Part shown: one piece after another, positions 60,760 through 64,000 of the stretch
How positions within the stretch are numbered: position 1 is the stretch's first letter
Layout of the letters: the number at the start of each line of letters is the position of its first letter
From: Prochilodus magdalenae
Lineage: Eukaryota > Chordata > Actinopteri > Characiformes > Prochilodontidae
NCBI GenBank assembly: GCA_024036415.1
Contig: JAMWET010000493.1
Location: 310,001-374,000, forward strand
Direction of reading: 5' to 3'
DNA: 64,000 nt
The notes under the pieces: model-generated
Told to the model about the DNA's origin: nothing
Databases searched by the model: none
The model's input: only the letters and a program-made list of their open reading frames with translations
Translations under genes and position numbers: made by a program

Positions 60760-61317
60760 AACACTTGCACCTAAAGGGAGTGTCGGGTTGCAGTGGGAAT
60801 CCGAACATTATTATTGAAACTTATATGGGAAATATTTACTAAGCTACACATGCAGAAGTAGTGTCTCTCAGTGTGGTGTTGGGCCGTCATATCTGCTAAA
60901 ACAACATGCCAGACATCTGGTTGAGTTTTAGAGGTTCCTAATGGTGTCCTGTGATAATCCATCCCATTCAGCTTGAATATTCTGACACAGTTCCAGTAGA
61001 TTTTGTGGAAGAGCTGGATGTAGAATGACACCAGGCCCTTTTGTACATGTGATGCATGACAACAAACCATTCATCTTGGCACTGACCACAGTGACACACG
61101 GATTCATTGGTCATCTTCACCAATACATAAGCAGGACTCAACAGTGAAGATGACCCACTGCCATTCTGAGTCACTGGGTGACCGTCTGGCATGACACCAG
61201 TACAGTCTTTGGTGATGCTAAGGGCACTGCATGTTTCACGAAGTCAGACCAACCCACCAAGTTTCATCCTGTCAGTTGCAACTATTAGTGCAACAGTGTT
61301 TTTGAAATTGAGTGCAT
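60760..61317 (-). mobile_element. Tc1-like family copy, degenerate
   Basis: Same family and orientation as 56121-56941: GAGTGTCGGGTTGCAGTGGG, GCAGAAGTAGTGTCTCTCAG, AATGGTGTCCTGTGATAATC, then a decayed transposase region (ACACCAGGCCCTTTTGTACA, CCATTCATCTTGGCACTGAC). The N-terminal part is largely deleted. Confidence 0.75.
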
Positions 61318-61980
61318 ATTCTAATTCATATGGAGAAAAATTGTGATTCTGATCCTAAAATTTGCGATTGAACTTTTCTTAAAACATGCTAAAGCAAGTC
61401 ATCTTGCTCTTTGTAATGTATGTATGATAATTGGTCAAAGCAACAAAGTTATGTGTTAAAAAGCTCATCTCTTTAATCAGTATGCAACTAATTATAATCC
61501 CATCTACTTGCATTTACATCACTCAGCCAGACTAGAAACTCAGTCTGACTAATCTTGATTACATAAGAACTTTATGTTGACGAAATCAAGCTCAGTGTAT
61601 TTGGGAGCTTTATTATTAATTCCATTAAAACTCAGTCTCTCTGATTAGATTGCAACTACGCATTGCCATCTCCCCATGTGCCCGAAGGGTCAGAAAGATA
61701 ACTGCGTAGCAGAGCATTTCCATCTCCACAACTAAATAAACATTCCTGCCTCAGGCCACCTTACATCTCTCACCACACAAAGTGCTGGTCCGCTATGCCA
61801 GTCTGAAAGCACTCATGCTGGGATTTAGTGATTGTGTAGCCATTAAATCTGTCGTATGGGGGAAGAAAAGGCAAAACAAGTTCAGTGGAAATTTCCTTTA
61901 TGTTCGGACTCAAGCCACTGATGTCCTACTTTGCACTCTCTCCAAATGGAACAGCACTTCTAATGCTAGGCTCATTAAAA

Positions 61981-62323
<343 letters not shown>

Positions 62324-64000
62324 ACTACACTTTTCTTGTTCCTTCCTTTTAATACCCCTTACGTTCCCCCATAGATTGTTTAAGCCATTGAATAATGATG
62401 GTTAATAGAGAACCATATTTGTGAATGGGTGTTAAGAGCTTTAAAGAACATCCACATAACATAACGTAACGTAAGAACCCTTAAACTGCAAGAGTCATTA
62501 TATAATGTGAAGTTCTCTCACACTTATCCATCTACGAATAGTGGTTCTTATATGGCTTTGCTTTTTATTCCACATCTAATCCACATCATTTTTCAGTGTT
62601 TGGAAATAAATATATAATAAGTAAGAATTTGAATATTAACAATGTAAAAGTTCTATACCAAATGAAGGATCCTTTCTACACACCTTCGTGCCGTGTAAAT
62701 GTTCTTTAAAGTTTAAACAGGTTCATCACACTCACAGAACCCTTAATGCACATGTTTGTTTTTTAAGTGTTTGAAAAAGAGATCAGTGACTGTTAAGAAC
62801 CATTTAAAAGACCTGTCAATGTAAAGGTTCTATACCTAATTAAAGGTCCTTCATAGAACTTTAACATTGTGTGGAGGTTCTTTAAATCTTTAAAACGTTC
62901 TTCGCTTACTTATCTCGTTTACAAAAATGGTTCTCCATAAGGAACCACCCATTGAAATATTCTCTAGGGAACTAACATTAGGCAAAGAAATTCATTTATT
63001 TCATTTAGTGCACACTTTTAAAAAGAAAGGTTCCCTGAGGTCTACCACACACATTTGTTAGTGCATGCCATGTCTCAGTCAAATGAGATTTCTAATGAAA
63101 ATCTGCCAGCGCTCATTAGACTGGAAGAAGTTCCAAAATGATTTCTAATGAGCCCGGACTTCACCAATTCACTATTAAGAAGATGGAGGAAATTCAACAC
63201 TATTGTTATGTTTCCCAGGAGTGGTCATCCAATGGAAATTAATCTACGTATGGAATGATAGAATGGAGAGCATTGGTGTAGGTTCTAAAGAAGGTTCTTT
63301 ACACAAAAGGTTCATCCACTGAAAATTTATTTTGGGAACTGATAGTGGATCATCTGAGGCATCTCGATGCCTTCACTCTTAGAACTGGACATCGGGTCCA
63401 ACAACATGTTTTATTTATTTATGAGTGAAAATATGTTACACGTCCTCTACAGAGAACTGCACTTGAATGTCTTCTTAACGCATTCATATCATCTTACATA
63501 GGCACTTCATAATGTATTTGTGATGGTTTAAATCAATATCCATAAAGTGCACATGATCTTACATGAACATGACATTATAAAAGACATTTTTCAAAACCAG
63601 TATCTTCAGTTATTATTTTGACAAACTAAATGATCTTCTATGAAATGTCATATTTATGGACAGCACAAATAAATATCAACCTTTAGGACAGAAAGTGCTT
63701 TGACACTCTTTGACTGAACTTATTTAGCCGTTTCTTCAGACATTTTATACTTATTTTATTCATTAAAAAGCCCATACACTGTTTCAGTTTCATCCTACAG
63801 AAGACAAAAAGTAAAACTAAGAAAGAACAGCAAAAATGCTAAATTCAAAACACAAATACTTCAAAAACAAAATATGTAATCATCAAAAATAAGTTGAAAG
63901 TCTAGATGGCTAGGTATTAAAACACCTTCTGTCCAATGGGATAAAACCAGGTCTATTTTATTTTACCTACCCAAAATAGGCATTCCACGAACATTAAAGT
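62324..64000. other. Intergenic with internally repeated GGTTCT-rich sequence
   Basis: No gene. A block CAATGTAAAAGTTCTATACC (62639) recurs as CAATGTAAAGGTTCTATACC (62818), about 179 bp apart, each followed by a GAAGGATCCTT/AAAGGTCCTT stretch. Many GAACC/GGTTC words run on to 63320, which suggests a decayed repetitive element. Confidence 0.55.

Overview
This window is nuclear DNA of a ray-finned fish, almost certainly a teleost. The evidence is vertebrate genes split into short exons with GT-AG introns, Tc1-like transposon remnants, tRNA-derived SINEs of the kind common in bony fishes, and long CT, TA and GATA microsatellites. The SINE and Tc1 types would fit an otophysan such as a characiform, but I cannot fix the species.

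Three protein-coding genes are visible, all on the minus strand, so they are transcribed from right to left. (1) 2793-37724: the first 11 coding exons of myo1d (unconventional myosin-Id). They encode residues 1-489 of the motor head; the rest lies beyond the left edge. A first intron of about 24.7 kb (12914-37629) fills much of the window and holds no other recognisable gene. (2) 39749-43946: a secreted protein gene. My best model has a 5' non-coding exon, a signal-peptide exon, two or three small coiled-coil exons, a D8C (uromodulin/GP2/OIT3-type eight-cysteine) exon, a short cysteine-rich exon and a C-terminal C1q exon. All junctions keep frame and give 413 residues. The D8C-C1q combination, joined through a probable GC-AG intron, is the most unusual gene-level observation here. 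(3) 51602-58259: a complete 11-exon pyruvate dehydrogenase kinase gene, closest to PDK2, encoding 408 residues, with a probable 3' UTR reaching about 49930.

The remainder is intronic and intergenic DNA with mobile-element debris. At least five pieces of one Tc1-like family lie at about 14.27, 16.6-17.2, 24.9-26.0, 56.1-56.9 and 60.8-61.3 kb. There is a different Tc1-like element with roughly 200 bp inverted repeats at 47.74-48.83 kb, and the remains of a third at 29.38-29.85 kb. Three SINE copies lie at 12.05, 21.05 and 45.06 kb. A LINE-like tail with (GATA)n sits at 59.26 kb, and a 340 bp CT tract at 61.98 kb. The copy at 24.9-26.0 kb is structurally remarkable: it carries a nested repeat insertion and then three perfect palindromes in tandem (25619-25881).

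The three genes are not known to share a pathway. myo1d is a membrane-associated actin motor, the D8C-C1q protein should be extracellular, and pdk2 acts in the mitochondrial matrix. Their adjacency is best read as ordinary chromosomal neighbourhood; human MYO1D and PDK2 both lie on chromosome 17q, which agrees with conserved synteny.
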